A DNA stretch of 64,000 nucleotides from Gemmatimonadota bacterium (GCA_016719105.1 JADKAQ010000001.1:558001-622000), one strand, 5' to 3'. Shown: positions 39,693 to 49,036, counted from the first letter of the stretch. The notes: generated by a model not told the origin, from the sequence alone. Made by a program: numbers and translations.

Positions 39693-40084
39693 TGCGTCGC
39701 ACCCTGTGGATCCTGGCGATCGCGCTGGGGCTGAGCGCCGCGCCGGCGCACGCCCAGCTCAAGGGCGTGCGCTTCGAGATTGCCGCGGTCGGCGATACCA
39801 CGCTCGCATTCCGGTCGGGGACCGAGCGATGGCTCCGCCGCGGTCTCACGGGGATTGCCATCGACCCGCGCAAGCGCGACGTCCTGGTCGCGCGGTTGCG
39901 CGTCCTCTCGGTCGACAAGGCGGGGAATGTGTCGGCGCTGGTGACGGGGCAGACGACCGCGGTGACCACCAGCCACGTGGTGCTGATGCAGGAGGAGCCT
40001 CCCGCCTGGTTCAAGCGTCGCACCTTCTGGGGGGGGATGGTGCTGGGCGTCGCGTTAGGCGCGGCGGCCGGGAGCCAGTTCTAG
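39689..40084 (+). CDS. Small secreted protein of unknown function
   Basis: I do not recognise it. The 131-residue product has a signal peptide (MRRTLWILAIALGLSAAPAH, cleavage near AHAQ), a short beta-rich domain and a C-terminal hydrophobic glycine-zipper helix, GGMVLGVALGAAAG. ATG 39689 overlaps the rseP stop, so it is coupled to it. In many bacteria bamA follows rseP; this small protein is in its place. Confidence 0.7.
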   Translation: MMRRTLWILAIALGLSAAPAHAQLKGVRFEIAAVGDTTLAFRSGTERWLRRGLTGIAIDPRKRDVLVARLRVLSVDKAGNVSALVTGQTTAVTTSHVVLMQEEPPAWFKRRTFWGGMVLGVALGAAAGSQF

Positions 40085-40216
40085 TCGCCCGCTCGAAAAC
40101 GTTCGACGGCTCCGGACCGGGCAGGTCGCGGCACCTCGGCGGCCGTCGTTATGTAGGGGGGCAATCCCTGCACGATGCGACGGCGGAGGGACACCCCACG
40201 CGGCCTCGCGGAGGTA

Positions 40217-41860
40217 CTATCCGCGCTCGCAGATGACGCGGAAGGTGAGGCGAGTGGCGCGGTCGGCGACGACGGTGACGCTCTCGTTGGAGTAGGGGGC
40301 GCAGAGCGGCTGCTGGGCCGTCACGCGATACTCGCCGGTGGGGACGACGATCCCGCCGTCACGCGGGAGCGCCCCTTCGACCTTGACCCCGCCGTCGGTC
40401 GACACCACGGAGAATCTCGCGCCGTTGGCGACGTTGAGCATGTTGATCGTGATCGTGCCGCAGGGACGGGGGGACAACGTGAGCGCGTGCGAGCCCCCGG
40501 CGCGCACTCGCACCTTCTCCTCGACGGTGGCCCAGTCGCACCCGCTGCTGGCGGGGATCGAGGCGCTGACCGTGTACTCGCCCGGCTTGAGCGAATCGTT
40601 TCGCCACGCGCCGTCGCTCACTGCTTGGCCATTCACGCTGACTCGGGCGGTGCCTGGGGCGGCAATCGACAGTCGCCCCACGGTGGGGGCGACGACCGGC
40701 TTCGGCCGCACGGTGTCCCGGCGGGCGACGACGGAATCGGCGCGAGCGGTGGAGTCGGCGAGGCGAAGCGAGTCGACCGGGTTGGAGTCCGCCGGCGAGA
40801 CGACGACTGGAACGGAGTCGCGGCGCGCCGAATCGGCGGCGGCGGCGCCGGCCAGTTGCTGCTCTTCTCGGCGAGTGGAGAGAACGATCGCGGTGGCGAC
40901 GAGTGCGATGAGGACGACCGTGGCCGGGGCGGCTCGCCGCCAGACCTTGGGCGATCGCACCAGCTCGAGCGGGGTCACCAGCGTCGGCGTGTCCGACGGC
41001 GACATGTAGACGCCGCGCGCTCCCGCGTCGTGGGGGGCGCTGAGGACCGCCGCGAGCTCGTCGGCTAGCTGTTCGCCGGTCGCGGGGCGATCGTCCGGGT
41101 GCTTGGCCATGCACCGCACGAGCACCCGTTCGAATGCCGGGGAGATCGCGGGGTTGATGCTCCGGGGGGAGGGCGGGGGATCCTCGACGTGCTGGCGCGC
41201 GATCTCGTACCAGTCGTCCCCCTCGAACGGGAGCCGGCCGGTCGCGGCGCGATAGAGGGAGACGCCCAGCGAGTAGATGTCGGCGCGCCCGTCGAGCGGC
41301 TTGGCGCGGGCTTGCTCGGGGGCGAAGTACTGCGGCGTCCCCACCACCATGTTGGTGCCGGTCTGGTTCGTGTAACCGGAGACGGCCCGGGCGATGCCAA
41401 AGTCCGCCACCACGGCGTTCCCGTGGGAGTCGAACAGGATGTTGTCGACCTTGATGTCGCGGTGCACGACCCCTTCCCGGTGGGCGAAGCCGAGGGCGCG
41501 GGCGACGTCGATTCCCACGCGGACCACGAATTCTTCGGGAAGGAACGGGGTGGCTTCGAGCTTGTCGGCCAGCCCGGTGGGGAGGAAATCCATCGCGAAG
41601 TAGACCGCGTCGCCGTCGCGGCCTACGGCGTAGATCTTCACGATATTGGGGTGGCGGAGCTTGGCGGCGGTGGACGCCTCGCGTCGGAACCGCTCCTCGA
41701 AGGTGGGATCGCCGGCGAATTGCGGCTTGAGGACCTTGAGGGCGACAGGGATTTCCAGTTCGGGATCGAATCCGCGGTACACCCACGCGAATCCGCCGGA
41801 GCCTACGAGCTCTTCGACCCGGTACTTTCCCAGCGACTTTCCAAGATAGCGCTCAGGCAC
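40217..41860 (-). CDS. Membrane-anchored Ser/Thr protein kinase (Hanks type) with extracytoplasmic tail
   Basis: Signalling kinase. The N-terminal kinase domain (about residues 12-280) has the glycine loop LVGSGGFAWVYRG, the ATP lysine K42 in VALKVLK, catalytic HRDIKVDNILF near 134 and the DFGIA magnesium loop near 154, then TNMVVGTPQYFAPEQA. A juxtamembrane linker leads to one membrane helix (VVLIALVATAIVLS, about 320). The outside part (Ser/Asp/Arg-rich spacer, then two beta repeats with VGRLSIAAPGTARVSVNGQ and GTITINMLNVANGARFSV) looks like PEGA-type domains. The gene is divergent from rpsO with a 99-base gap. Substrates are not visible. Confidence 0.9.
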   Translation of the reverse strand: MPERYLGKSLGKYRVEELVGSGGFAWVYRGFDPELEIPVALKVLKPQFAGDPTFEERFRREASTAAKLRHPNIVKIYAVGRDGDAVYFAMDFLPTGLADKLEATPFLPEEFVVRVGIDVARALGFAHREGVVHRDIKVDNILFDSHGNAVVADFGIARAVSGYTNQTGTNMVVGTPQYFAPEQARAKPLDGRADIYSLGVSLYRAATGRLPFEGDDWYEIARQHVEDPPPSPRSINPAISPAFERVLVRCMAKHPDDRPATGEQLADELAAVLSAPHDAGARGVYMSPSDTPTLVTPLELVRSPKVWRRAAPATVVLIALVATAIVLSTRREEQQLAGAAAADSARRDSVPVVVSPADSNPVDSLRLADSTARADSVVARRDTVRPKPVVAPTVGRLSIAAPGTARVSVNGQAVSDGAWRNDSLKPGEYTVSASIPASSGCDWATVEEKVRVRAGGSHALTLSPRPCGTITINMLNVANGARFSVVSTDGGVKVEGALPRDGGIVVPTGEYRVTAQQPLCAPYSNESVTVVADRATRLTFRVICERG

Positions 41861-41959
41861 TCAGGGGACGCCTTTACAGTGATGGGCGCTTCGAGTAAGT
41901 TGCGTGTCTCCAAAAGACTTAGCGAACGATTGTAGTTGTCCGCGCCGGGAATATATCAC

Positions 41960-42220
41960 ATGGCCTTTGAAAAAGCAGCGACGATCGCGAAGTACCAGAC
42001 GAGCGAGGGAGACACGGGCTCCACTCGCGTGCAGGTAGCTGTGCTCACGGAGCGCATCAACTACCTCACCGATCACTTCAAGACGCACAAGAAGGATCAT
42101 CACGGCCGCCGTGGGCTGCTGAAGATGGTCGGACAGCGCCGGAGACTTCTCGAGTACCTCAAGCGGCAGGATGTTGAGGGGTACCGGAAGGTTCTCGGTG
42201 AGCTCGGACTTCGCCACTAG
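41960..42220 (+). CDS. rpsO: 30S ribosomal protein S15
   Basis: Primary rRNA-binding protein. The 86 residues include GSTRVQVAVLTERINYLTDH, HKKDHHGRRGLLKMVGQRRR and LLEYLKRQDVEGYRKVLGEL, the S15 pattern. ATG 41960 was chosen over an upstream in-frame start because MAFEKAAT resembles known starts and length then fits. The rpsO-pnp order is widely conserved. Confidence 0.96.
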   Translation: MAFEKAATIAKYQTSEGDTGSTRVQVAVLTERINYLTDHFKTHKKDHHGRRGLLKMVGQRRRLLEYLKRQDVEGYRKVLGELGLRH

Positions 42221-42242
42221 CACTCGTCGCTCATCACGCAAT

Positions 42243-42275
42243 CGCGCGGCCGCCCCTTTCGGGCCCGCGCGTTTT
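42243..42275 (+). terminator. Terminator between rpsO and pnp
   Basis: CGCGCGG (42243-42249) pairs with CCGCGCG (42265-42271), with an inner GCCC/GGGC pairing, and TTTT follows. The rpsO-pnp junction in E. coli also has a terminator plus an RNase III site; here only the hairpin is visible. Confidence 0.65.
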
Positions 42276-42302
42276 GTGTTCTAACGAGACCCAGTCACAC
42301 AC

Positions 42303-44516
42303 ATGATGCAACGCATCGAAAAGACCTTCGCGGGCCGCCGCCTCGTCATCGAGACCGGTCGCATGGCCAAGCAGGCCGCCGGTTCGGCCGTCGTGACCTT
42401 TGGCGAGACGATGGTGCTCGCCGCCGTCACCGTCAGCGACAACAAGTCGCCGCTCCCCTTCTTCCCACTCACGGTCGAGTACAAGGAGAAGACCTACGCG
42501 GCGGGCAAGATCCCCGGCGGCTTCATCAAGCGCGAAGGGCGCCCGCACGACCACGAGATCCTGGCGTGCCGGATCATCGACCGGTCCATCCGGCCGCTCT
42601 TCCCGGAAGGCTTCCAGAACGAAGTGCAGGTCTTCGTCTACGTCATCTCCGCCGACCAGGAGAACGACGCCGAAGTCCTCGGCCTCCTCGCCGTCTCCTA
42701 CGCGCTCGCCGCGTCCAAGATCCCGTGGAACGGCCCGATCGCTGGCGTGCGCGTCGGCCGCGTCCAGGACAAGTGGATCCTCAACCCCACCTACCAGCAG
42801 CTCGAGTACTCTGACCTCGAGATCGTCGTCGCCGGCTCGGCTGACTCGATCGTCATGGTCGAAGGGGGGGCCAACGAAGTGAGCGAGGCCGATGCCCTCG
42901 ACGCGCTCACCGTCGGGCACAAGGGGATCAAGGAACTCATCGGCTACCAGCACGAGCTGCTCGCGACGGGACGCGCCGACAAGATGGCGTGGGTCAAGAC
43001 CGAGGTGCCGGCTGAAGTGATGGCCGCGGTCAAGAAGGAAGCCGAGAAGCGCATCGGCGACGCGATCAACCAGAAGGAAAAGCACACGCGCATCCAGGCC
43101 GTCGAGGCCATCAAGAAGGAAGCGAAGGAGAAGCTCGTCGCCGAGAAGCCCGAATGGGCGCCGTTCGTCGGCAACGTCCTGGGCGATCTCGAGTACAACG
43201 CCCTGCGCGGGCAGGTGCTCTCCAGCGGACGTCGCGTCGACGGCCGCAAGCCGACCGAAGTGCGCGACATTTCCATCGACACGTCGGTCCTGCCCCGGGC
43301 CCACGGCTCGGCGCTCTTCACGCGTGGCCAGACGCAGGCGCTCGTCGCCTGCACGTTAGGCACCGCCGACGACGTGCAGCGCCTCGACTCGCTCAAGGAC
43401 AAGAGCGAGACCACGAAGTCGTTCATGCTGCACTACAACTTCCCGCCGTTCTCGACGGGTGAAGTGCGCATGCTGCGCGGCACCTCGCGTCGCGAGATCG
43501 GTCACGGCAACCTGGCCGAGCGTGCGTTGCAGGCGGTCCTCCCGCCGTTCGAGGAGTTCCCGTACACGCTGCGCATCGTCTCCGACATCATGGAGTCCAA
43601 CGGCTCCTCGTCGATGGCCTCGGTCTGCGGTGGCTCGCTGGCGCTCTTCGATGCCGGCGTCCCGACTCGTGCCGCCGTCGCCGGCGTCGCGATGGGGCTC
43701 ATCAAGGAAGGGGACAAGTACGCGATCCTGACCGACATCCTCGGCACCGAGGATCACCTGGGCGACATGGACTTCAAGGTCGCGGGCACCGAGGCCGGCA
43801 TCACGTCGATCCAGATGGACATCAAGATCGAGGGGCTCTCGCTCAAGATCATGAAGGAAGCGCTCGCGCAGGCCCGCGAGGGTCGCCTGCACATCCTCGG
43901 CGAGATGAACAAGGCGCTCAGCGCGCATCGCGAGGACCTCTCGCCATACGCGCCGCGCATCATCACGCTCTCGATCAACCCCGAGAAGATCGGCGACCTG
44001 ATCGGGCCCAAGGGGAAGACGATCCGCGGCATCCAGGAGGAGACGGGGGCCGAGATCACGGTCGACGACTCCGGGCTGGTCACCATTGCGGCTGTCGGTG
44101 GCGAGTCGATGGATCGCGCCCGCCAGATGGTCATGGCGATCACCGCCGAGCCGATCGTCGGCGAGACGTACGAAGGGACGGTCAAGACGGTCACGGCCTT
44201 CGGTGCCTTCATCGAGATCATGCCGGGCTCCGAGGGGCTCCTGCACGTCTCCGAGATGAAGCACACGCGCGTCGAGAAGCCGGAGGATGTGGTCAAGAAG
44301 GGCGACCGCGTCACGGTGAAGCTCATCGACCGCGACGAGCGCGGACGCCTGCGCCTGTCGATGAAGGCGCTCCTCCCCAAGCCGGAAGGGATGGAAGAAC
44401 AGCCGGCGTCGGAGGGTGGCGAGGGCGGCGGTGACGAGGGCGGTGATCGCGGCGAGCGTCGTGATCGCGGTCCGCGCCGCAGCGGTGGTGGTGACCGCGG
44501 CCGTCGTGGTCGTTGA
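42303..44516 (+). CDS. pnp: Polyribonucleotide nucleotidyltransferase
   Basis: Phosphorolytic 3'-5' exoribonuclease. Two RNase PH domains (the second with RDISIDTSVLPRAHGSALF near 322 and EDHLGDMDFKVAG near 483), a KH domain near 555-620 with IGPKGKTIRGIQEETGAEI, and an S1 domain near 625-690 (EGTVKTVTAFGAFIEIMPG) occur in order. The 737-residue protein ends in a Gly/Asp/Arg-rich tail (GGDRGERRDRG). ATG 42303 and a second ATG directly after it are both possible starts. Confidence 0.96.
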   Translation: MMQRIEKTFAGRRLVIETGRMAKQAAGSAVVTFGETMVLAAVTVSDNKSPLPFFPLTVEYKEKTYAAGKIPGGFIKREGRPHDHEILACRIIDRSIRPLFPEGFQNEVQVFVYVISADQENDAEVLGLLAVSYALAASKIPWNGPIAGVRVGRVQDKWILNPTYQQLEYSDLEIVVAGSADSIVMVEGGANEVSEADALDALTVGHKGIKELIGYQHELLATGRADKMAWVKTEVPAEVMAAVKKEAEKRIGDAINQKEKHTRIQAVEAIKKEAKEKLVAEKPEWAPFVGNVLGDLEYNALRGQVLSSGRRVDGRKPTEVRDISIDTSVLPRAHGSALFTRGQTQALVACTLGTADDVQRLDSLKDKSETTKSFMLHYNFPPFSTGEVRMLRGTSRREIGHGNLAERALQAVLPPFEEFPYTLRIVSDIMESNGSSSMASVCGGSLALFDAGVPTRAAVAGVAMGLIKEGDKYAILTDILGTEDHLGDMDFKVAGTEAGITSIQMDIKIEGLSLKIMKEALAQAREGRLHILGEMNKALSAHREDLSPYAPRIITLSINPEKIGDLIGPKGKTIRGIQEETGAEITVDDSGLVTIAAVGGESMDRARQMVMAITAEPIVGETYEGTVKTVTAFGAFIEIMPGSEGLLHVSEMKHTRVEKPEDVVKKGDRVTVKLIDRDERGRLRLSMKALLPKPEGMEEQPASEGGEGGGDEGGDRGERRDRGPRRSGGGDRGRRGR

Positions 44517-44534
44517 GGCGGTGATCGGTCGCCC

Positions 44535-45806
44535 GTGAACGGTCGCGCCATGACCGAGCCGACGGGAGTCCAGCGCACCGTTCTGGGCAACGGCCTTACC
44601 GTAGTGTCGGAGTTCATGCCAGGCGTTCGATCGGTTTCGATCGGCGCCTGGGTTCGTATTGCGTCGGTGCACGAGCCGCGGCCGCTGATGGGGGTGTCGC
44701 ACCTCCTCGAGCACATGGTGTTCAAGGGGACGCGCCGGCGCAGTGCGAAGGACATCGCGATGTCGCTGGAGAACCTCGGCGGGTCGCTCGACGCGTATAC
44801 GTCGCGGGAGCACACGGCCTTCCAGGCGCGCGTGCTCGATGAGCACCTGGTGCAGGCGGCGGACGTGCTGGGGGACCTGATCTTCTCGCCGGCGCTCCGC
44901 GAGAGCGACCTGCAGCTCGAGCGCAAGGTCGTACTGGAGGAGATCGCGATGGTGGATGACACCCCCGACGACCTCGTGTTCGAGCTGCATAACGAGTTGC
45001 TGTGGGGCGAGCATCCGTACGGCTATTCGATCCTCGGGACCCGCGACACCGTGGCGTCGTTAGGCGTGGCCGACCTGAGGGCGCTCCACGGGCGCGGGTA
45101 CCAGCCGCGCCACATCGTGGTGGCGGCGGCCGGCAACGTGGAACACGAGCGCCTGCTCGAGGCGCTGCGCCTGACCGGGTGGGAGGATGTCGCGCGCGGT
45201 GACGACGACCCCGCGGTCCCGCCGGCTCCCGTCGCGGCCCCGCCGGGGGTGCGCCATGTGGAGCGCGACGGGGCACAGACGCAGATCGTCTTCGGCGTCC
45301 CCACGGTGCGCTATGGCGACCCGCGGCGCTACGCCGTCTCGCTGGCCTCCACGCTGCTCGGCGGGGGGATGAGTTCGCGCCTCTTCCAGCGCGTGCGTGA
45401 GGAGATGGGGTTGGCGTACTCGGTCTCGTCGTTCCACAGTTACCACACCGACTCCGGGACGCACGGCGTGTATCTCGCCACGTCGCCCGAGACCGCGAAA
45501 CTCGCCACTGATGCGGTCCACGAGGAGATGCGCGCCGTGGCGGAGCAGGGATTCACCGCCGAGGAAGTGGCGGCGGGACGGGGGCAACTGAAGGGGCAGA
45601 TCACGCTGTCGCTCGAGAGCTCGTCCTCGCGGATGTACCGCGCGGCGGCGACGGAGCTGTACGGCGAGCCGTATCGTCCGATCGACGACGTGTTGTCGCA
45701 GATCGACGCCATCCGGGACGAGGAGGTCGCTGCGATGGCGGCCGCCTACTTCGTGCCCGAACTGCAAACCGTGCTGAGCCTCGGCCCCGGGCCGGGGACG
45801 GCCTGA
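44535..45806 (+). CDS. M16-family zinc protease (processing peptidase-like)
   Basis: Zinc endopeptidase related to mitochondrial processing peptidase and pitrilysin. The inverted zinc motif HLLEH is near residues 57-61 and the downstream glutamate region VVLEEIAMVDD near 135. GSLDAYTSREHTAFQARVL and a second inactive half with LLGGGMSSRLFQRVREEMGL are also family-typical. Length 423. The start may be GTG 44535 or ATG 44550. It follows pnp by 18 bases, a common pairing; it may share the transcript. Confidence 0.9.
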   Translation: MNGRAMTEPTGVQRTVLGNGLTVVSEFMPGVRSVSIGAWVRIASVHEPRPLMGVSHLLEHMVFKGTRRRSAKDIAMSLENLGGSLDAYTSREHTAFQARVLDEHLVQAADVLGDLIFSPALRESDLQLERKVVLEEIAMVDDTPDDLVFELHNELLWGEHPYGYSILGTRDTVASLGVADLRALHGRGYQPRHIVVAAAGNVEHERLLEALRLTGWEDVARGDDDPAVPPAPVAAPPGVRHVERDGAQTQIVFGVPTVRYGDPRRYAVSLASTLLGGGMSSRLFQRVREEMGLAYSVSSFHSYHTDSGTHGVYLATSPETAKLATDAVHEEMRAVAEQGFTAEEVAAGRGQLKGQITLSLESSSSRMYRAAATELYGEPYRPIDDVLSQIDAIRDEEVAAMAAAYFVPELQTVLSLGPGPGTA

Positions 45807-45837
45807 GATCCACCAATTCGACGCGAGCCTAACGACC

Positions 45838-46953
45838 ATGCTCATTGGCGTTCCGAAGGAAATCAAGACGAACGAGAACCGCATTGCCCTCGTCCCCGCC
45901 GGCGCCGAAGCGCTGGTCGCGGCCGGGCACCAGGTGTTCATCGAGAAGGGGGCCGGCGAAGGGAGCGGCTTCGACGACAGCGACTACACGGGCGTCGGCG
46001 CCCAGATCGCCCCGGACGCGGCCACCACGTGGGCCAAGGCCGAGATGATCATGAAGGTGAAGGAGCCGATCGAGCGCGAGTGGCCCCACATGAAGAAGGG
46101 GCAGACCATCTTCACGTACTTCCACTTTGCGGCTGACGAGAAGCTCACCAAGGCGCACCTCGACTCCGGCGCGACCTGCATCGCGTACGAGACCGTCGAG
46201 CTCCCGAGTCGCGAGCTCCCGCTCCTCACGCCGATGTCCGAAGTGGCCGGGCGCATGGCGGTGCAGGAAGGGGCCAAGTACCTCGAGAAGCTCTACGGCG
46301 GGCGCGGCGTCCTTCTGGGCGGCGTCCCGGGCGTGGCGCCGGCCAAGGTCGTGATCCTCGGCGGGGGCATCGTCGGCATCAACGCCGCGAAGATGGCGGC
46401 GGGGATGGGGGCCAAGGTCGTGATCCTCGACATCTCGCTCGAGCGCCTGCGCTACCTGTCGGACGTGATGCCCGCCAACGTGCAGCTCATCCACTCGAAC
46501 CGGCACAACGTGCTCGAGCAGATCTCGACGGCCGACCTCGTGGTTGGTGGCGTCCTGATCCCCGGCGCCAAGGCGCCCAAGCTCATCCGCAAGGACGACC
46601 TCAAGCGCATGCGTCCCGGGTCGGTCATCGTGGACGTGGCGATCGACCAGGGCGGGTGCGTGGAGACGATCCACGCCACGACGCACGAGAACCCGACCTA
46701 CGTCGTGGACGGCGTGATTCACTATGGCGTGGCCAACATGCCCGGGGGCGTTCCGCGCACCTCGACGCTGGCGCTGACCAATGCCACGCTCCCGTACGCG
46801 CTCCAGCTCGCGAACAAGGGGTGGAAGCAGGCCCTGCGAGACAACGGCGCCCTGCTCAAGGGGTTGAACGTGACCGAGGGGAAGGTCACCTACGCCGGGG
46901 TCGCCGAGGCGTTCGGAATGGCGTTCCACGAGCCGGCGCAGTTCATCGCCTGA
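45838..46953 (+). CDS. ald: Alanine dehydrogenase
   Basis: NAD-dependent oxidative deamination of alanine to pyruvate. IGVPKEIKTNENRIALVPA at the N-terminus, MKVKEPIEREWPHMKKGQ near 77, VVILGGGIVGINAAKMAAGM near 170-189 (dinucleotide fold) and VDVAIDQGGCVETIHATTHE near 264 are diagnostic. Length 371 is normal. The 31-base gap to the preceding gene contains GCCTAAC, the reverse complement of the recurring word. Confidence 0.95.
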   Translation: MLIGVPKEIKTNENRIALVPAGAEALVAAGHQVFIEKGAGEGSGFDDSDYTGVGAQIAPDAATTWAKAEMIMKVKEPIEREWPHMKKGQTIFTYFHFAADEKLTKAHLDSGATCIAYETVELPSRELPLLTPMSEVAGRMAVQEGAKYLEKLYGGRGVLLGGVPGVAPAKVVILGGGIVGINAAKMAAGMGAKVVILDISLERLRYLSDVMPANVQLIHSNRHNVLEQISTADLVVGGVLIPGAKAPKLIRKDDLKRMRPGSVIVDVAIDQGGCVETIHATTHENPTYVVDGVIHYGVANMPGGVPRTSTLALTNATLPYALQLANKGWKQALRDNGALLKGLNVTEGKVTYAGVAEAFGMAFHEPAQFIA

Positions 46954-47102
46954 TGGGGGCGGCTGGCTCGACGGGATGGGGGACGGGGGCGCGATGCCCG
47001 CGTCCCCCATCAGCGTTTCGCCCCCCTGCGCGTGGTCCGAGGCGAGCCACGCGGTCCCTTCTCACCGCACCTCCGGGTGCTTCCACGACACCTGCCACGA
47101 CC

Positions 47103-47636
47103 ATGAGCACCCCGCCACTTTCCGTGCGCATTCAGCGGCTCGCGCACAACCCCGACTTGCCGCTGCCGGCCAGACAAACGAGCGAAAGCGCCGGCTACGA
47201 TGTGTGTTCCTGCGAGGCGGACTTCGTGCTTGCACCTGGCGAGAGGCGCGCCCTGGCGACCGGCTTTGCCTTCGCGCTGCCGCCGGGCGTGGAGATGCAG
47301 GTGCGGCCGCGCTCCGGGTTGGCACTCAAGCACGGCATCACGCTCCCAAACTCTCCGGGGACGATTGATCCCGACTATCGCGGGGAGCTCAAGGTGATCG
47401 TCCTGCACGCCGGGACGGAGCCGTTGCGCATCGCGCGCGGGGATCGCATCGCGCAGCTGATCTTTGCCCGGTTCGAGTCGCCGGTGTTGCTGGAGTCCGC
47501 GTCGCTCGAGTCGACGGCGCGCGGTGCCGGCGGCTTCGGGAGCACGGGGGTCAGCATCGGCGGGACGGGGGGCTCGACGGGCAGCGGCACGAGCGACGCG
47601 TCGCAGGGCGGGGCGAGCGAGCGCGCGAGCGGCTGA
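47103..47636 (+). CDS. dut: dUTP diphosphatase with Gly/Ser-rich tail
   Basis: Hydrolyses dUTP to dUMP. The five dUTPase motifs are visible: SAGYDVCS near 31, RPRSGLALKHGI near 68, NSPGTIDPDYRGELKVI near 84, ARGDRIAQLIFARF near 110 and ARGAGGFGSTG near 138-148. The family usually ends at the last motif; here about 28 further Gly/Ser/Thr residues follow (GGTGGSTGSGTSD and onward). ATG 47103 was chosen; an upstream in-frame extension into ald is not plausible. Confidence 0.92.
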   Translation: MSTPPLSVRIQRLAHNPDLPLPARQTSESAGYDVCSCEADFVLAPGERRALATGFAFALPPGVEMQVRPRSGLALKHGITLPNSPGTIDPDYRGELKVIVLHAGTEPLRIARGDRIAQLIFARFESPVLLESASLESTARGAGGFGSTGVSIGGTGGSTGSGTSDASQGGASERASG

Positions 47637-47892
47637 ACGAACGGAAGAGCGGGCGCTCGGCGCGCGTCGCGTGCCGGGTGCGTGCGTCCGTCAGGTGCAT
47701 CGTTGCGGTCGATTCTGCCGGGCCGCGAATGGCGGACCCTGGGGGGCAGGGTTTGCCGCTCCGTGGTGGCGCGGGGGCTCGGGAGGGGAGGGGTGAGCCA
47801 GCGCCCCGAGGGAGGGCGGGGGGGAAATCGAGGAGTCCCGGCGGGTCGGCGCCGTGTCCGGGCGCCCGCGTAGGTTGTGATCTGGCAATGCC
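47637..47892. other. GC-rich intergenic stretch before mreB, no gene seen
   Basis: Between dut and the mreB promoter I find no supported gene, tRNA or mobile element, only GC-rich sequence with G runs near 47815. Confidence 0.4.
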
Positions 47893-47921
47893 TTGCACCC
47901 CCTTACGTGCACCGCTAGCTT
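47893..47921 (+). promoter_or_regulatory. Probable promoter of the mreB operon
   Basis: TTGCAC at 47893-47898 and TAGCTT at 47916-47921 are 17 bases apart. The leader of about 60 bases holds a hairpin (47945-47976) that covers the likely Shine-Dalgarno AGGA at 47974-47977. Confidence 0.5.
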
Positions 47922-47988
47922 ATCCTTCCAAGCGCGTCGCCCCTCCTGACTACCGGCGCCCCCTTGGGGCGTCAGGATTTCCACATAC

Positions 47989-49026
47989 ATGCGTTGGCCC
48001 TCCCTCTCGGCGGGTAAGCTTTTCCCCGCCAATGCAATTGCCGTTGACCTTGGCACGGCGAACACGCTGGTGTACGTCAAGGGTGAAGGGATCGTCCTGA
48101 ACGAGCCCTCGGTGGTCGCGATCGACCGCGAGACCAAGCGGGTCAAGGGCGTGGGGTTGGAGGCCAAGCGCATGCTCGGGCGCACGCCGGACGGGATCAT
48201 CGCCGTCCGGCCGATGAAGGACGGCGTGATCGCCGACTTCGACGTGACCGAGAAGATGCTCCGGTATTTCCTGGAGCTGATCATCAAGAACCGGATGTTC
48301 AAGATCAAGCCGCGCGTCATCGTGTGCGTCCCGTCGGGGATCACCGAGGTCGAGCGGCGTGCCGTGCGCGATTCCGCGTTAGGCGCCGGGGCCAAGGAAG
48401 TCTTCATGGTCGCGGAGCCGATGGCGGCCGCGATCGGGGTCGGGCTCCCGATCGAGACGCCGACGGGGAACATGGTGATCGACATCGGCGGCGGGACGAC
48501 CGAGATCGCCGTCATCGCGCTCAGCGGCATCGTGAGCGATACGTCGATTCGCACGGCGGGCGATGAACTCGACACGGCCATCGTGCAATTCATGCGCAAG
48601 AACTACAATCTCCTGATCGGCGAACCGACGGCGGAGCAGATCAAGATCACGATCGGCTCGGCGGCCCCCGTGGGGGATGAGCGCGAGATGGACGTGAAGG
48701 GGCGCGACCTGGTCAGCGGGATCCCGAAGACGGTGCGGGTGCACTCGTCGGAGATCCGCGAGGCGATCCAGGAGCCGATCCAGCAGATCGTCGACGCGGT
48801 GCGTCGTGCGCTGGAAATCACTCCGCCCGAGCTCTCGAGCGACATCGTCGACCGCGGCATCGTGATGACCGGGGGCGGGGCGCTGATCCGCGGGCTCGAC
48901 GTCGTCCTGAGCCAGGAAACGGGGCTCCCGATCCACGTCGACGAGGACCCGCTGACCTGCGTGGTGCGCGGCGTGGGCCGCATCCTCGACGACGAGGAGA
49001 AGTACTGGTCGGTCCTTTCGTCGTAG
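47989..49026 (+). CDS. mreB: Rod-shape-determining protein MreB
   Basis: Actin-like filament that guides wall growth. The phosphate loop AIAVDLGTANTLVYVKGEG is near residue 16, IDIGGGTTEIAVIALSG near 164-180 and VDRGIVMTGGGALIRGLD near 290 complete the ATPase pattern. Its 345 residues match the family. It is first in mreB-mreC-mreD-mrdA-rodA, the standard elongasome operon. Confidence 0.96.
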   Translation: MRWPSLSAGKLFPANAIAVDLGTANTLVYVKGEGIVLNEPSVVAIDRETKRVKGVGLEAKRMLGRTPDGIIAVRPMKDGVIADFDVTEKMLRYFLELIIKNRMFKIKPRVIVCVPSGITEVERRAVRDSALGAGAKEVFMVAEPMAAAIGVGLPIETPTGNMVIDIGGGTTEIAVIALSGIVSDTSIRTAGDELDTAIVQFMRKNYNLLIGEPTAEQIKITIGSAAPVGDEREMDVKGRDLVSGIPKTVRVHSSEIREAIQEPIQQIVDAVRRALEITPPELSSDIVDRGIVMTGGGALIRGLDVVLSQETGLPIHVDEDPLTCVVRGVGRILDDEEKYWSVLSS

Positions 49027-49036
49027 GAGGGGAGTG

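Noticed and set aside
40175..41068. A 297-residue + strand open frame opposite the kinase
   Set aside because: Antisense to a clear Hanks kinase; composition is GC-driven and there is no start signal.
47678..48100. A 140-residue + strand open frame before mreB
   Set aside because: It crosses the mreB promoter and start in another frame and has low-complexity composition.
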